From Microcaldota archaeon (lineage in GTDB: Archaea; Micrarchaeota; Micrarchaeia; Anstonellales; Anstonellaceae): DNA of 8,341 nucleotides. The notes below the pieces were generated by a model. The model did no database searches and had not been told where the DNA came from. It was given only the letters and a program-made list of their open reading frames with translations. Below are positions 1 to 5,716 of the stretch, piece after piece; within the stretch, counting starts at the first letter, position 1, and every line of letters starts with the position of its first letter. The stretch spans positions 1-8,341 of the forward strand of contig JAHFEC010000032.1 in assembly GCA_023248665.1 (NCBI GenBank), written 5' to 3'. The position numbers and the translations under genes were made by a program.

Positions 1-65
1 GCTCTAATGACTCGCTTCACCACGGTTTCTTTGCTTGTGGCCATATGACTCACGATTTTATTCAC
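1..65 (-). CDS. 5' end of an unidentified gene, cut by the window edge
   Basis: An open minus-strand frame runs from position 65 off the left edge; only about 21 codons are visible. Two starts are possible. A GTG at 65 has a GAGG core about 7 bases upstream (73 to 76). An ATG at 44 would give MATSKETVVKRVIR, a basic, probably helical N-terminus. The GTG overlaps the TGA of a short upstream frame by four bases (GTGA), an arrangement often linked to translational coupling. The orientation matches the small cysteine protein and the integrase upstream, so it may be the next gene of the same mobile element. The visible part is too short to name a function, and the start choice is uncertain. Confidence 0.35.
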   Translation of the reverse strand, partial: MNKIVSHMATSKETVVKRVIR

Positions 66-157
66 TGGTTGCCCTCTCCTTCCCTTTTGCCGCTATCCCA
101 TTGCCTCTGGGCCATGCTTGCGTATACTACCCTCTCAACGCTTGACGCGCGCCCAAA

Positions 158-286
158 TCATTTGTCTAATTTAGATCTCTCTCTCTTCACTATTCCGCAT
201 TTCTTACAGAAGAGAATCGTTACAGTCTCATCTCCATAATGAATACATTCGACAAGATTGAATTCGTGGTCTACATTACATGGCAT
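158..286 (-). CDS. 42-residue cysteine-containing (putative zinc-binding) small protein
   Basis: This is a short minus-strand gene, beginning MPCNVDHEFN. Cysteines lie at 3, 14, 27 and 30, with a CKKCG knuckle (27 to 31), and there is a basic C-terminal tail (KREERS-like, about 35 to 42). The 27/30 pair with Cys3 or Cys14 and nearby histidines could bind one zinc ion. The best evidence that it is translated is a GAGGTG ribosome binding site 5 bases before the ATG. It lies 58 bases downstream of the integrase stop on the same strand and may be co-transcribed. Its codon use favours A and T at third positions, unlike the integrase and the chromosomal genes, which fits transferred DNA. I do not recognise a family. 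A small zinc-ribbon regulator or DNA-binding protein of the element is plausible but unproven. Confidence 0.6.
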   Translation of the reverse strand: MPCNVDHEFNLVECIHYGDETVTILFCKKCGIVKRERSKLDK

Positions 287-291
287 ATGAA

Positions 292-297
292 CACCTC
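292..297 (-). promoter_or_regulatory. Ribosome binding site of the 42-residue protein
   Basis: GAGGTG on the minus strand, 5 bases before the ATG at 286. It matches the anti-Shine-Dalgarno end of archaeal 16S rRNA well. It is the main reason to prefer this small minus-strand gene over the overlapping plus-strand frame. Confidence 0.6.
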
Positions 298-344
298 GAT
301 ACTTGATTGCATTCTTAGATTAATAGACGTTTGCTTCAACGGTA

Positions 345-1607
345 TTATTCACTCGCCGCCCTCTTCTTCGCCTTCGCCACCGTCCCCCGTGCAGCCAAAA
401 CCAGTAATTTATCCAGCTTCTCCGACAGCTCCCGGTTCGTGCGCTCAAGCTTCGAAATCCGCGACTCCTCCTTCATCTGCGTCTGCCGGCTCAGCGAGCG
501 GTGGCAGATGTTGCAGTACTCCTGCCCCTCCTCGTTGGAGGCGCTGCATACCGGACAGGTAACCGTCTTGAACCTGATTTCCTGCTTCTCGGGCTTCTGC
601 CCGCCCATGAGCTGCTTGATGCGCTCGTGGGAGTCCTCGATGCCGAAGCGGAAATAGCCCTCGCGCAGGGCCGAGCTGCCGGGCACCCAGCCGCCGCGCC
701 GCTCGATGTCCTGGTCGGTCGCGCCCATCTTCTTCCATGTGGTGGCCCCCGAGGCGCGAAAGATATGCAGCCCGAATTTCTTCTTGATTCCGGCCTTGAG
801 GGCGGCGCGGTGCAGCATCATGCGGATGGAGGAATAGCCCCAGCGGATAATCTGGCCGTTGTGCTTCTGCCAGAAGAGGGGCATCTCAGGCTCGGGCTTG
901 GGGTGCAGGGCAATCAGTTTCAACACGTAGGGAGCCGAGAACGTCAGGCCGGTGCGGTTCGCGCCGGTCTTGGTTTGAGCGAAGTTAATCCAAACTTCAG
1001 GGCCTTTGCGCTCCACGTTCCTGATGTCAAGGTGCGAGATGTCGCCGCCGCGTGCGCAGGCGTCAAACGCCATCATCACGAACGCCTGCGCGCGTATGTC
1101 GGTCAGCTGCTTCATCAGCGCGTCGATTTCGTTCTGGTCCAGCACCTCCTTGGCGGCGCGCATCTGGTTCTTCTTCTTGCCCATGACGGGCGAGGTGAGG
1201 ATGTCCTCGTATTTCACGGGGTTGAAGCCGTCGCCGTCGCGGGCTTTGAGGAACTGGCGCAGGGCGTTGCGGTAATCGGCGATGGTGTAGTAGGACTTGT
1301 CGGAATTGAACAGCTTGGAGAAGAGCGCCTGAATATCGGCCTTCTGCATCTCGGCCACGGGTTTTCCGCCGGCGTAAAGCTTGGAGAGCGAAAGAATGTC
1401 GCGGGTTAATTTTTCGGTGCGCCTATCGCCGATGCCTTTGGCCCGCTTGTCCTCAATCATCGGCCGCACGATGGCCGCGTCCTTGGGGTGCATCCGGCCG
1501 ATGTTCTTCTCCGTGGTCGCGCGCCAGTCCACGAAATAGAAATTGTCGTAAGTAGGTTTTTTCTCCCGGTTGTGGGAACCCTTGGGTCTTCCCGGCATAT
1601 TGGCCAT
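345..1607 (-). CDS. Tyrosine recombinase / integrase with C-terminal zinc ribbon
   Basis: A site-specific recombinase of the phage-integrase (tyrosine recombinase) family, which cuts and rejoins DNA through a 3'-phosphotyrosine. Residues about 45 to 135 form a SAM-like core-binding domain; the catalytic domain spans about 155 to 325. The catalytic set is complete: Arg186 (ACARGGD), Lys213 (TKTG), His281 and Arg284 (HIFR), Trp307 in the GGW position and nucleophile Tyr318 (REGYF). About 100 residues follow the tyrosine: a zinc ribbon (Cys351, 354, 365, 368) and a heptad-like coiled coil (about 378 to 405) ending in a basic tail. Most integrases end soon after the tyrosine. The ATG at 1607 has no ribosome binding site but has a TATA-like element about 27 bases upstream, suggesting a leaderless transcript; the ATG at 1598 is an alternative. 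The tRNA-Arg gene next door is the likely integration target. Confidence 0.93.
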   Translation of the reverse strand: MANMPGRPKGSHNREKKPTYDNFYFVDWRATTEKNIGRMHPKDAAIVRPMIEDKRAKGIGDRRTEKLTRDILSLSKLYAGGKPVAEMQKADIQALFSKLFNSDKSYYTIADYRNALRQFLKARDGDGFNPVKYEDILTSPVMGKKKNQMRAAKEVLDQNEIDALMKQLTDIRAQAFVMMAFDACARGGDISHLDIRNVERKGPEVWINFAQTKTGANRTGLTFSAPYVLKLIALHPKPEPEMPLFWQKHNGQIIRWGYSSIRMMLHRAALKAGIKKKFGLHIFRASGATTWKKMGATDQDIERRGGWVPGSSALREGYFRFGIEDSHERIKQLMGGQKPEKQEIRFKTVTCPVCSASNEEGQEYCNICHRSLSRQTQMKEESRISKLERTNRELSEKLDKLLVLAARGTVAKAKKRAASE

Positions 1608-1646
1608 ATGGTTCTATACGACGTAAAACCGTATAAACCCATATGG
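1604..1646. repeat. Imperfect 17-bp inverted repeat over the integrase start and promoter
   Basis: The arms at 1604 to 1620 and 1630 to 1646 match at 15 of 17 positions when one is reverse-complemented, and they flank a 9-base centre. Each arm has an outer CCATATGG, itself a palindrome, and an inner TATACG/CGTATA pair. The structure covers the integrase ATG (1607) and its presumed TATA box. It could be an operator through which a dimeric protein represses the integrase, or an arm-type binding site for the recombinase. The symmetry is directly visible; the function is inferred. Confidence 0.6.
1630..1637 (-). promoter_or_regulatory. TATA-box candidate for the integrase
   Basis: The minus strand reads TTTATACG, centred about 27 bases before the integrase ATG at 1607. 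This is the spacing at which archaeal transcription would start at or next to the start codon (leaderless mRNA). It lies inside the right arm of the inverted repeat, so a protein bound there should block TBP. Confidence 0.4.
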
Positions 1647-1663
1647 TGAGAGTTGCACTCTCA
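1647..1663. repeat. Perfect 7-bp hairpin between tRNA-Arg and integrase
   Basis: TGAGAGT, a 3-base loop TGC, then ACTCTCA. It begins 7 bases beyond the last base of the tRNA on the tRNA's downstream side. It may help end or process the tRNA transcript, or be part of the attachment region of the element. No T-run follows that would make it a clear terminator. Confidence 0.45.
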
Positions 1664-1669
1664 AATGTT

Positions 1670-1743
1670 CGCCCTCGCCAAGATTTGAACTCGGATCTCA
1701 AGCTCCGCAAGCTCGCATACTATCCAGGTTATACTACGAGGGC
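1670..1743 (-). tRNA. tRNA-Arg, anticodon GCG
   Basis: The cloverleaf folds completely. The acceptor stem has 7 perfect pairs (GCCCTCG with CGAGGGC). The D-stem is GTAT/GTAT with two G-U pairs and the loop contains GG. The anticodon stem CGAGC/GCTTG encloses TTGCGGA, so bases 34 to 36 are GCG, reading CGC and CGU arginine codons. The variable loop is 4 bases, and the T-arm is CCGAG-TTCAAAT-CTTGG. A20 and C35, known arginine identity bases, are present. The discriminator is G (position 1670) and CCA is not encoded. No intron is seen. The gene lies just upstream of the integrase on the same strand, making it the probable attachment site. Its 3' half would then be shared with a repeat at the element's far end, outside this window. 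Confidence 0.93.
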
Positions 1744-1765
1744 TTGTCTCTTATTTGGCTCATTC

Positions 1766-1776
1766 AAAATATAAAG
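1766..1776 (-). promoter_or_regulatory. Promoter (TATA box) of tRNA-Arg
   Basis: The minus strand reads CTTTATATTTT, centred about 28 bases before the first base of the tRNA. This is a strong archaeal TATA box that would start transcription at or within a few bases of the mature 5' end. Confidence 0.65.
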
Positions 1777-1840
1777 GGTTCGGCAATATCCCAAATATAC
1801 AAATCCGCCCCCGTAGCGGCGTTCTCTTAAACCTTTCTTC

Positions 1841-1850
1841 CCATATTAAT
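1841..1850 (+). promoter_or_regulatory. Promoter candidate for the zinc protein / aEF-1-beta pair
   Basis: The A+T-rich stretch CCATATTAAT lies about 50 bases before the start codon at 1896. Transcription would begin near 1870 and give a short leader that contains the ribosome binding site GGTGA. A second TATA-like stretch (CTTAAA) lies near 1826. Which one is used cannot be decided from the sequence alone. Confidence 0.35.
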
Positions 1851-1886
1851 CCTGTCAATTCTCGATTCTAGAGATAATATCCGGAT

Positions 1887-1891
1887 GGTGA
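1887..1891 (+). promoter_or_regulatory. Ribosome binding site of the 50-residue zinc protein
   Basis: GGTGA, 4 bases before the ATG at 1896. Several ATG codons are crowded here in different frames (1885, 1892, 1896). An in-frame TGA sits immediately before 1896, so this site and that stop together fix the start of the real gene. Confidence 0.6.
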
Positions 1892-1895
1892 ATGA

Positions 1896-2048
1896 ATGCT
1901 CAAGAATTGTTTTACCTGCGGCAAGCAGACCCGCGAATACGCCGAGTTCCCGTGCGTGAATTGTGGCAAGAGCGTCGTGCGCTGCAAGCACTGCGCCAAG
2001 ATATCCAACCCGTACAAGTGCCCCTCCTGCGGACAGGACGGGCCTTAG
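1896..2048 (+). CDS. Small zinc protein with four CxxC knuckles, next to aEF-1-beta
   Basis: A 50-residue protein beginning MLKNCFTCGK. Eight cysteines form four CxxC pairs (5/8, 20/23, 30/33, 42/45), enough for two zinc ribbons, and almost nothing else is present. This matches the archaeal zinc-finger mini-proteins of the HVO_2753 type, which from memory are commonly found beside the aEF-1-beta gene; the Haloferax member has been linked to swarming and biofilm formation. Given that neighbour, a role around translation or RNA is a reasonable guess, but the biochemical function is not established. The start is fixed by an in-frame stop just upstream and by GGTGA 4 bases before the ATG. The aEF-1-beta gene starts 24 bases after its stop, so the two very probably form one operon. 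Confidence 0.85.
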   Translation: MLKNCFTCGKQTREYAEFPCVNCGKSVVRCKHCAKISNPYKCPSCGQDGP

Positions 2049-2072
2049 CTGGTTTTTCCCGAGGTTTTTTGC

Positions 2073-2345
2073 ATGGGCGAAGTTCTCGTCACCTTGAAAG
2101 TCATGCCGTCAGACATGGGCCAGTTCGACTCCCTCAAGCAGTCCATCCTGGACACGCTCAAGAACAAGACCGGCGGACTGGTCAAGTCCGCCAAGCTGGG
2201 CGAGCAGGATGTGGCGTTCGGCATGAAGGCCATCATCGTCAATTTCGTCATGCCCGACGGCGACGGCATCTCCAAGGTGGAGCAGTCCATCGCTTCCCTG
2301 CCGAACGTGTCCTCCTCGGAAACCGAAGGCATGGACAGGCTCTGA
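2073..2345 (+). CDS. ef1b: Archaeal elongation factor 1-beta (aEF-1-beta)
   Basis: A 90-residue protein, the usual length for the family. It is the guanine-nucleotide exchange factor that recharges elongation factor 1-alpha with GTP during cytoplasmic translation, and corresponds to the C-terminal catalytic domain of eukaryotic eEF1B. The opening MGEVLVTLKVMPSD strand, the helix DSLKQSILDTLK (19 to 30), the strand AFGMKAIIVNFVMPDGDG and the closing helix and strand follow the expected alpha-beta sandwich order. The ATG is preceded by GAGGT (2061 to 2065) with 7 bases spacing. It is the second gene after the four-CxxC protein, and a T6 tract 17 bases past its stop probably ends the transcript. 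Nothing is missing compared with family length. Confidence 0.93.
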   Translation: MGEVLVTLKVMPSDMGQFDSLKQSILDTLKNKTGGLVKSAKLGEQDVAFGMKAIIVNFVMPDGDGISKVEQSIASLPNVSSSETEGMDRL

Positions 2346-2362
2346 GAAGAGGCTGTCCAGAC

Positions 2363-2368
2363 TTTTTT
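2363..2368 (+). terminator. T-tract terminator after aEF-1-beta
   Basis: Six T residues lie 17 bases after the aEF-1-beta stop codon, the type of signal that ends archaeal transcripts without a hairpin. The purine-rich sequence that follows (about 2371 to 2440) has a repeated AAGCGAAAAG (2371 and 2416) and no gene that I can support. Confidence 0.45.
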
Positions 2369-2464
2369 CCAAGCGAAAAGCAGACGGACCGGCTCCGGGC
2401 GGGAAGCGGGGAGAAAAGCGAAAAGGCCGCCGCGAGGCGCGATTTCTTTCCAATCTCTTTCTTA

Positions 2465-2471
2465 TTTTATA
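2465..2471 (+). promoter_or_regulatory. TATA box of rad50
   Basis: TTTTATA is centred 26 bases before the rad50 ATG. No ribosome binding site lies between it and the ATG. Transcription should therefore begin at or next to the start codon, making a leaderless mRNA. Confidence 0.55.
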
Positions 2472-2493
2472 CTTTCCCACAATAAGCTAGCCT

Positions 2494-4815
2494 ATGCTTT
2501 CGTCCATCCGCCTGCTCAACTGGCGCTCGCACGCGGACACCACCATCCGTTTCTCGGCCGGCGCCAATCTATTTCTGGGGCCCATGGGCTCGGGCAAGTC
2601 GTCCGTAGTGGATGCGCTCTGCTTTGCCTTATACGGCACCTACCCCAAGCTGGGCCGCCGCGACGTCACGGTCGAGGATGTGGGCAATTTCCGCCACCCC
2701 GAAAAACCCGTCAAGGTGGAATTGGAATGGGACGAAGACGGAACGGCCGGCCGAAAGTATAAGGTCATCCGCGACTTGTCCGAATCCCAAGGCTGGCTTT
2801 ACGTCGATGGAAAACTGGTGCAGAAAGGCGCCCGCGCCGTGACCGAAGAGGTCGAGAAAATCCTGCAAATTCCATACGAGCTTTTCTCGCGGGCCGTCTA
2901 TGCCGAGCAGAACCGGCTCGACCACTGGCTCTCCCTGCCGGCTGGCCCGCGCAAGGCCGAGCTGGACCGACTTCTGGGCCTTGACAAGTTCGAGAAAGCC
3001 CGAAAAGCTTCCGGCGATGCCATCCATTCGCTCAAGGAAAAGGCCTCCGCCATGGAGGCGGCCGCGCCCGCCGGGCAAATCGAGGAGATGAAGAAGGGGA
3101 TCGGAACGCTCGGCGCATCCCTCGCCTCTCGCGAGGCCAATCTGGACGCATTGGCCAAAAAGCATTCCGAGCTCTCCGCCTCTCTCGCATCCTCCCAGAA
3201 GAAATACGACGAAGCCGAGAAAATAATGTTCAAGCGCCAGTCCCTGGAGCAGGCGATGCAACGCTCTTTAGGCACGATAAGGACTTTGGAGCAGATGCTC
3301 GCCGGCCAGCCCAAAGACGTGAAAATCGAGGACATCAAATCCCAGACGGCCGGGTATGCGCTCCAGCGCCAGAAAATCGAAACCGTTCTCAAGGAGCTGC
3401 AGAACAAGCGCCAAACCGTCTCCCAATCCATCGGCCAGATCGATTCGCAGATCAACAACGAGAAGCTCAAAGCCTCCAAAGCCTCCGCGCTCAAGGAAAA
3501 ACTCATGCAACTCCTCGAGGGGAAGGGGGCCCAAGTCCTCAAAGAAGAGCTTTCTTCTTCGCAGTCCTCATTGCAGCAGTCCATCTCCAGGCAAGCCGGC
3601 CTGCAGATATCCATCGAGGACGAAAAAAAGGTCCTGCAGGCGCTCGAAGTGGGAAAAGCACACGGCGAATCCTTGCATCCTGCGGCCCATTGTCCGGTCT
3701 GCAGCCAGCCGCTCGACGAGAACGCGCGCGAGAAATTACGGACCGAGCACGAGGCGAATGCAAAAAAGCTGAAGGCCGATTCCATCCGGGCCCAGCAGCT
3801 CATCCTCTCTTCCCGCGAGCGCATCGACTCGCTCACCGTGCGCGACGCGGAGGCCACGAGGCTCGCCACGCAGATCTCCGCGCTCGTATCCGAGGCGGAC
3901 CTTTTGAAATTGCAAGAATCTCTTTCGCAAGCCAAAGCAGATTCTCACGAGCTTCTGGCGCAGGTCTATTCCGTCTCCGAGCAGCTCAAAGCGGTGCAAG
4001 CAAAAGAGAGCGAGCTCTCCCAAACCCTCTCCAAGCTCTCCGATGCCCTCGAATGGCAGGCCCGGCTCGCATCCGACAAGGCCTTTCTGCAAGAGGTCGA
4101 AAAGCAGCTCGCCTCCTGCCAACTCCCTCCCGAAGAATGGCTCAAAATCAAGCTTACGCGCGACGTGCTCATCAAAGAGGGTGCGCAAGCGTCCGAGCGG
4201 CTTAAATCCGAGCAGGCGCTGCTTTCGGCGCAGAAGCTCATGCTCGAACAATCCCTCAAATCCGCCGCTCTCTTGGAGGAGCGGCGCGCGCAGGCGCTGG
4301 CCATGCGCTCGCAGATGGACGAGATCGGCTCTTTCCGCTCCATCCTGCTCACGACGCAGGCGCAGATGCGCTCAAGGGTGCTCGAAGAGATCAACCTCGC
4401 CCTCAACCGCCTCTGGCCTCTGGTCTACCCTTACGGGGACTGGAGCGCGGTGCGCCTCGTGGGCGACGAGAAAGACTATTCCATCCAAATCTACCAAGGC
4501 CAGTGGAAGGCGCTCGACGCGCACGCCTCCGGCGGCGAGCGCGCCTGCCTGGCCCTCGCGGTGCGCGCCGCCCTCTCCATCCTGCTCACCCCCCATCTGG
4601 GCTGGCTCATCCTGGACGAGCCCACGCACAACCTCGACGGGCAGGCCGTGCAATCCCTCGGGCGCGCCCTGGCCGAGCGCATCCCGCAGGTCATCGGGCA
4701 AGTCATCGTCATCACGCACGACATGCAATTATTGGAGAGCACGCCGGCCCGCGTGTTCCGCTTCGCGCGGGACAAGAAATCGGGAGAGGATTCCATCGTC
4801 GAATGCGACGACTAG
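2494..4815 (+). CDS. rad50: DNA double-strand break repair ATPase Rad50
   Basis: A 773-residue SMC-like ATPase that works with the nuclease Mre11 to tether and process broken DNA ends. The N-lobe has Walker A GPMGSGKS (29 to 36) and a Q-loop (Gln139 in AEQN). Coiled coils run from about 165 to 395 and 410 to 625 and meet at a zinc hook, CPVC (400 to 403), through which two molecules dimerise. The C-lobe has the ABC signature SGGER (679 to 683), Walker B WLILDE (704 to 709), D-loop NLD (713 to 715) and switch His742. All ATPase motifs are intact. The length is slightly below the roughly 850 to 900 residues typical of many archaeal Rad50 proteins, mostly through shorter coils. It appears to be leaderless. 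No mre11, herA or nurA is adjacent here, although archaea often keep these together. A related SbcC-type name would also fit. Confidence 0.93.
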   Translation: MLSSIRLLNWRSHADTTIRFSAGANLFLGPMGSGKSSVVDALCFALYGTYPKLGRRDVTVEDVGNFRHPEKPVKVELEWDEDGTAGRKYKVIRDLSESQGWLYVDGKLVQKGARAVTEEVEKILQIPYELFSRAVYAEQNRLDHWLSLPAGPRKAELDRLLGLDKFEKARKASGDAIHSLKEKASAMEAAAPAGQIEEMKKGIGTLGASLASREANLDALAKKHSELSASLASSQKKYDEAEKIMFKRQSLEQAMQRSLGTIRTLEQMLAGQPKDVKIEDIKSQTAGYALQRQKIETVLKELQNKRQTVSQSIGQIDSQINNEKLKASKASALKEKLMQLLEGKGAQVLKEELSSSQSSLQQSISRQAGLQISIEDEKKVLQALEVGKAHGESLHPAAHCPVCSQPLDENAREKLRTEHEANAKKLKADSIRAQQLILSSRERIDSLTVRDAEATRLATQISALVSEADLLKLQESLSQAKADSHELLAQVYSVSEQLKAVQAKESELSQTLSKLSDALEWQARLASDKAFLQEVEKQLASCQLPPEEWLKIKLTRDVLIKEGAQASERLKSEQALLSAQKLMLEQSLKSAALLEERRAQALAMRSQMDEIGSFRSILLTTQAQMRSRVLEEINLALNRLWPLVYPYGDWSAVRLVGDEKDYSIQIYQGQWKALDAHASGGERACLALAVRAALSILLTPHLGWLILDEPTHNLDGQAVQSLGRALAERIPQVIGQVIVITHDMQLLESTPARVFRFARDKKSGEDSIVECDD

Positions 4816-4856
4816 AAAAAACGCAAAAAAAGAAATCATGCAAAAACGCAAAAAAA
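4816..4856 (-). terminator. Duplicated T-tract downstream of the minus-strand pair
   Basis: The 15-base motif AAAAACGCAAAAAAA occurs twice on the plus strand (4817 to 4831 and 4842 to 4856). Read on the minus strand, each copy gives T7-GCG-T5, the first beginning 22 bases after the stop of the two-helix membrane protein. Tandem T-tracts are good archaeal termination signals, here protecting rad50 from antisense transcription. The plus strand has no comparable T-run just after the rad50 stop, so rad50 transcripts may extend into the convergent gene. Confidence 0.55.
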
Positions 4857-4878
4857 TCAGGCCGGAATCAAATGCCGT

Positions 4879-5667
4879 CTATTCCTCTTTCTTGGGCATC
4901 CTTCTGGGCGGCCCCAGCGAGAATGCCAAGAGCAGGTTCGAGCCCAAGAGGAGCGCCAGCGCCCCGCCGCACAGCACGATCGCCATCTGCACCTCAAAGA
5001 GCGCTCCGGTTATCTTTGCCTTGGCATCCGAAAGCGAAGCGGCGATGGCGCGCAGATCGTTGCCCGTGTTCCCGAGCGAGGCGACCGCACCCGATGTGGC
5101 CGGCGTCATGGCGTCTATCTCGTCCGCGGCCTGTTTGAGCCCGCCCGCCGACTGTTTGATCTGGCCGAGCGAGCCGGCCAGTCCGCCCAGCAGGGTTCCC
5201 GCGCCCGGGAGGCCGGACAAGGCGTTCAGGCTGTCTGCCGTCCCGCCCAATCCCGCGCTCAGGTTGCGCAGGCTGGACGAGATGGAGCCTTCTGCCGCGG
5301 TGGCATTGCCGCCCAGCGAACCGGCGTTGTCGAGCACGGCCGCGAAATCATTGACGCTGGTGGCGGTCGAGTCCAGCGGCCCGACGAGCGCGGACGAAAC
5401 CCCTCCGGCGGCCAAATAGCCCATCCCCGTGCCCACCAGCACCGCACCGACGCCCAGGAACGAGACCGTGATGGCCGCCACCCAGAGCATCCAGCGCGCC
5501 GCGAGCGCCAGCGAGAAATCGCGCAGCATCCCGCCGATGAATGGCATGTCGACGACCGACTCCGGCGGCACGTCTCCGTACGCCTCCCCGTCCGTCTTGG
5601 GCGGCCCGTTGAGCCGGAACGGCTCGTCATTCTCCTCGTCTTTCCTGCGTGTCTGTGCCATCGTCAT
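4879..5667 (-). CDS. Two-helix membrane protein with a long extracytoplasmic helical loop
   Basis: A 262-residue protein of unrecognised family. A charged N-terminal segment (1 to 55) is followed by a transmembrane helix at about 60 to 87. A low-complexity Ala/Gly/Ser/Leu-rich region (about 90 to 222) has regularly spaced leucines, suggesting helical bundles. A second transmembrane helix (about 226 to 250) precedes the basic tail PPRRMPKK. Both ends would be cytoplasmic and the middle outside, where two N-glycosylation sequons (Asn121, Asn135) lie. The layout resembles sensor or YhgE/Pip-like membrane proteins, but I see no diagnostic motif. An in-frame TAG directly precedes the ATG at 5667, so the start is there or at the ATG six bases further in; GGATG upstream is a weak ribosome binding site. 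It lies 49 bases after the NHL-protein gene and is probably co-transcribed with it. Confidence 0.8.
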   Translation of the reverse strand: MTMAQTRRKDEENDEPFRLNGPPKTDGEAYGDVPPESVVDMPFIGGMLRDFSLALAARWMLWVAAITVSFLGVGAVLVGTGMGYLAAGGVSSALVGPLDSTATSVNDFAAVLDNAGSLGGNATAAEGSISSSLRNLSAGLGGTADSLNALSGLPGAGTLLGGLAGSLGQIKQSAGGLKQAADEIDAMTPATSGAVASLGNTGNDLRAIAASLSDAKAKITGALFEVQMAIVLCGGALALLLGSNLLLAFSLGPPRRMPKKEE

Positions 5668-5716
5668 CTATCCATCCGGGAGCGAAGCGGCGTCTCCCGT
5701 GTTTTCCTCCCTTCGT

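Noticed and set aside
45..239. Plus-strand open frame of 64 codons at the left edge
   Set aside because: No ribosome binding site and no domain pattern. It overlaps the minus-strand 42-residue gene, which has a strong ribosome binding site and a zinc-knuckle pattern.
501..1409. Plus-strand open frame of 302 codons opposite the integrase
   Set aside because: It is antisense to a gene with a complete recombinase catalytic set; long antisense frames are common opposite GC-rich genes.
1892..2485. Plus-strand open frame of 197 codons starting 4 bases before the zinc protein
   Set aside because: It covers both the four-CxxC gene and aEF-1-beta in another frame and gives an Arg/Gly-rich product without recognisable domains.
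2898..3935. Minus-strand open frame of 345 codons inside rad50
   Set aside because: Ser/Ala/Arg-rich shadow of the rad50 coiled coil; rad50 has all its motifs in the plus frame.
4043..5419. Plus-strand open frame of 458 codons spanning the rad50 end and the membrane-protein gene
   Set aside because: It crosses two well-supported genes in a shadow frame and is Arg/Ser/Pro-rich with no start signals.
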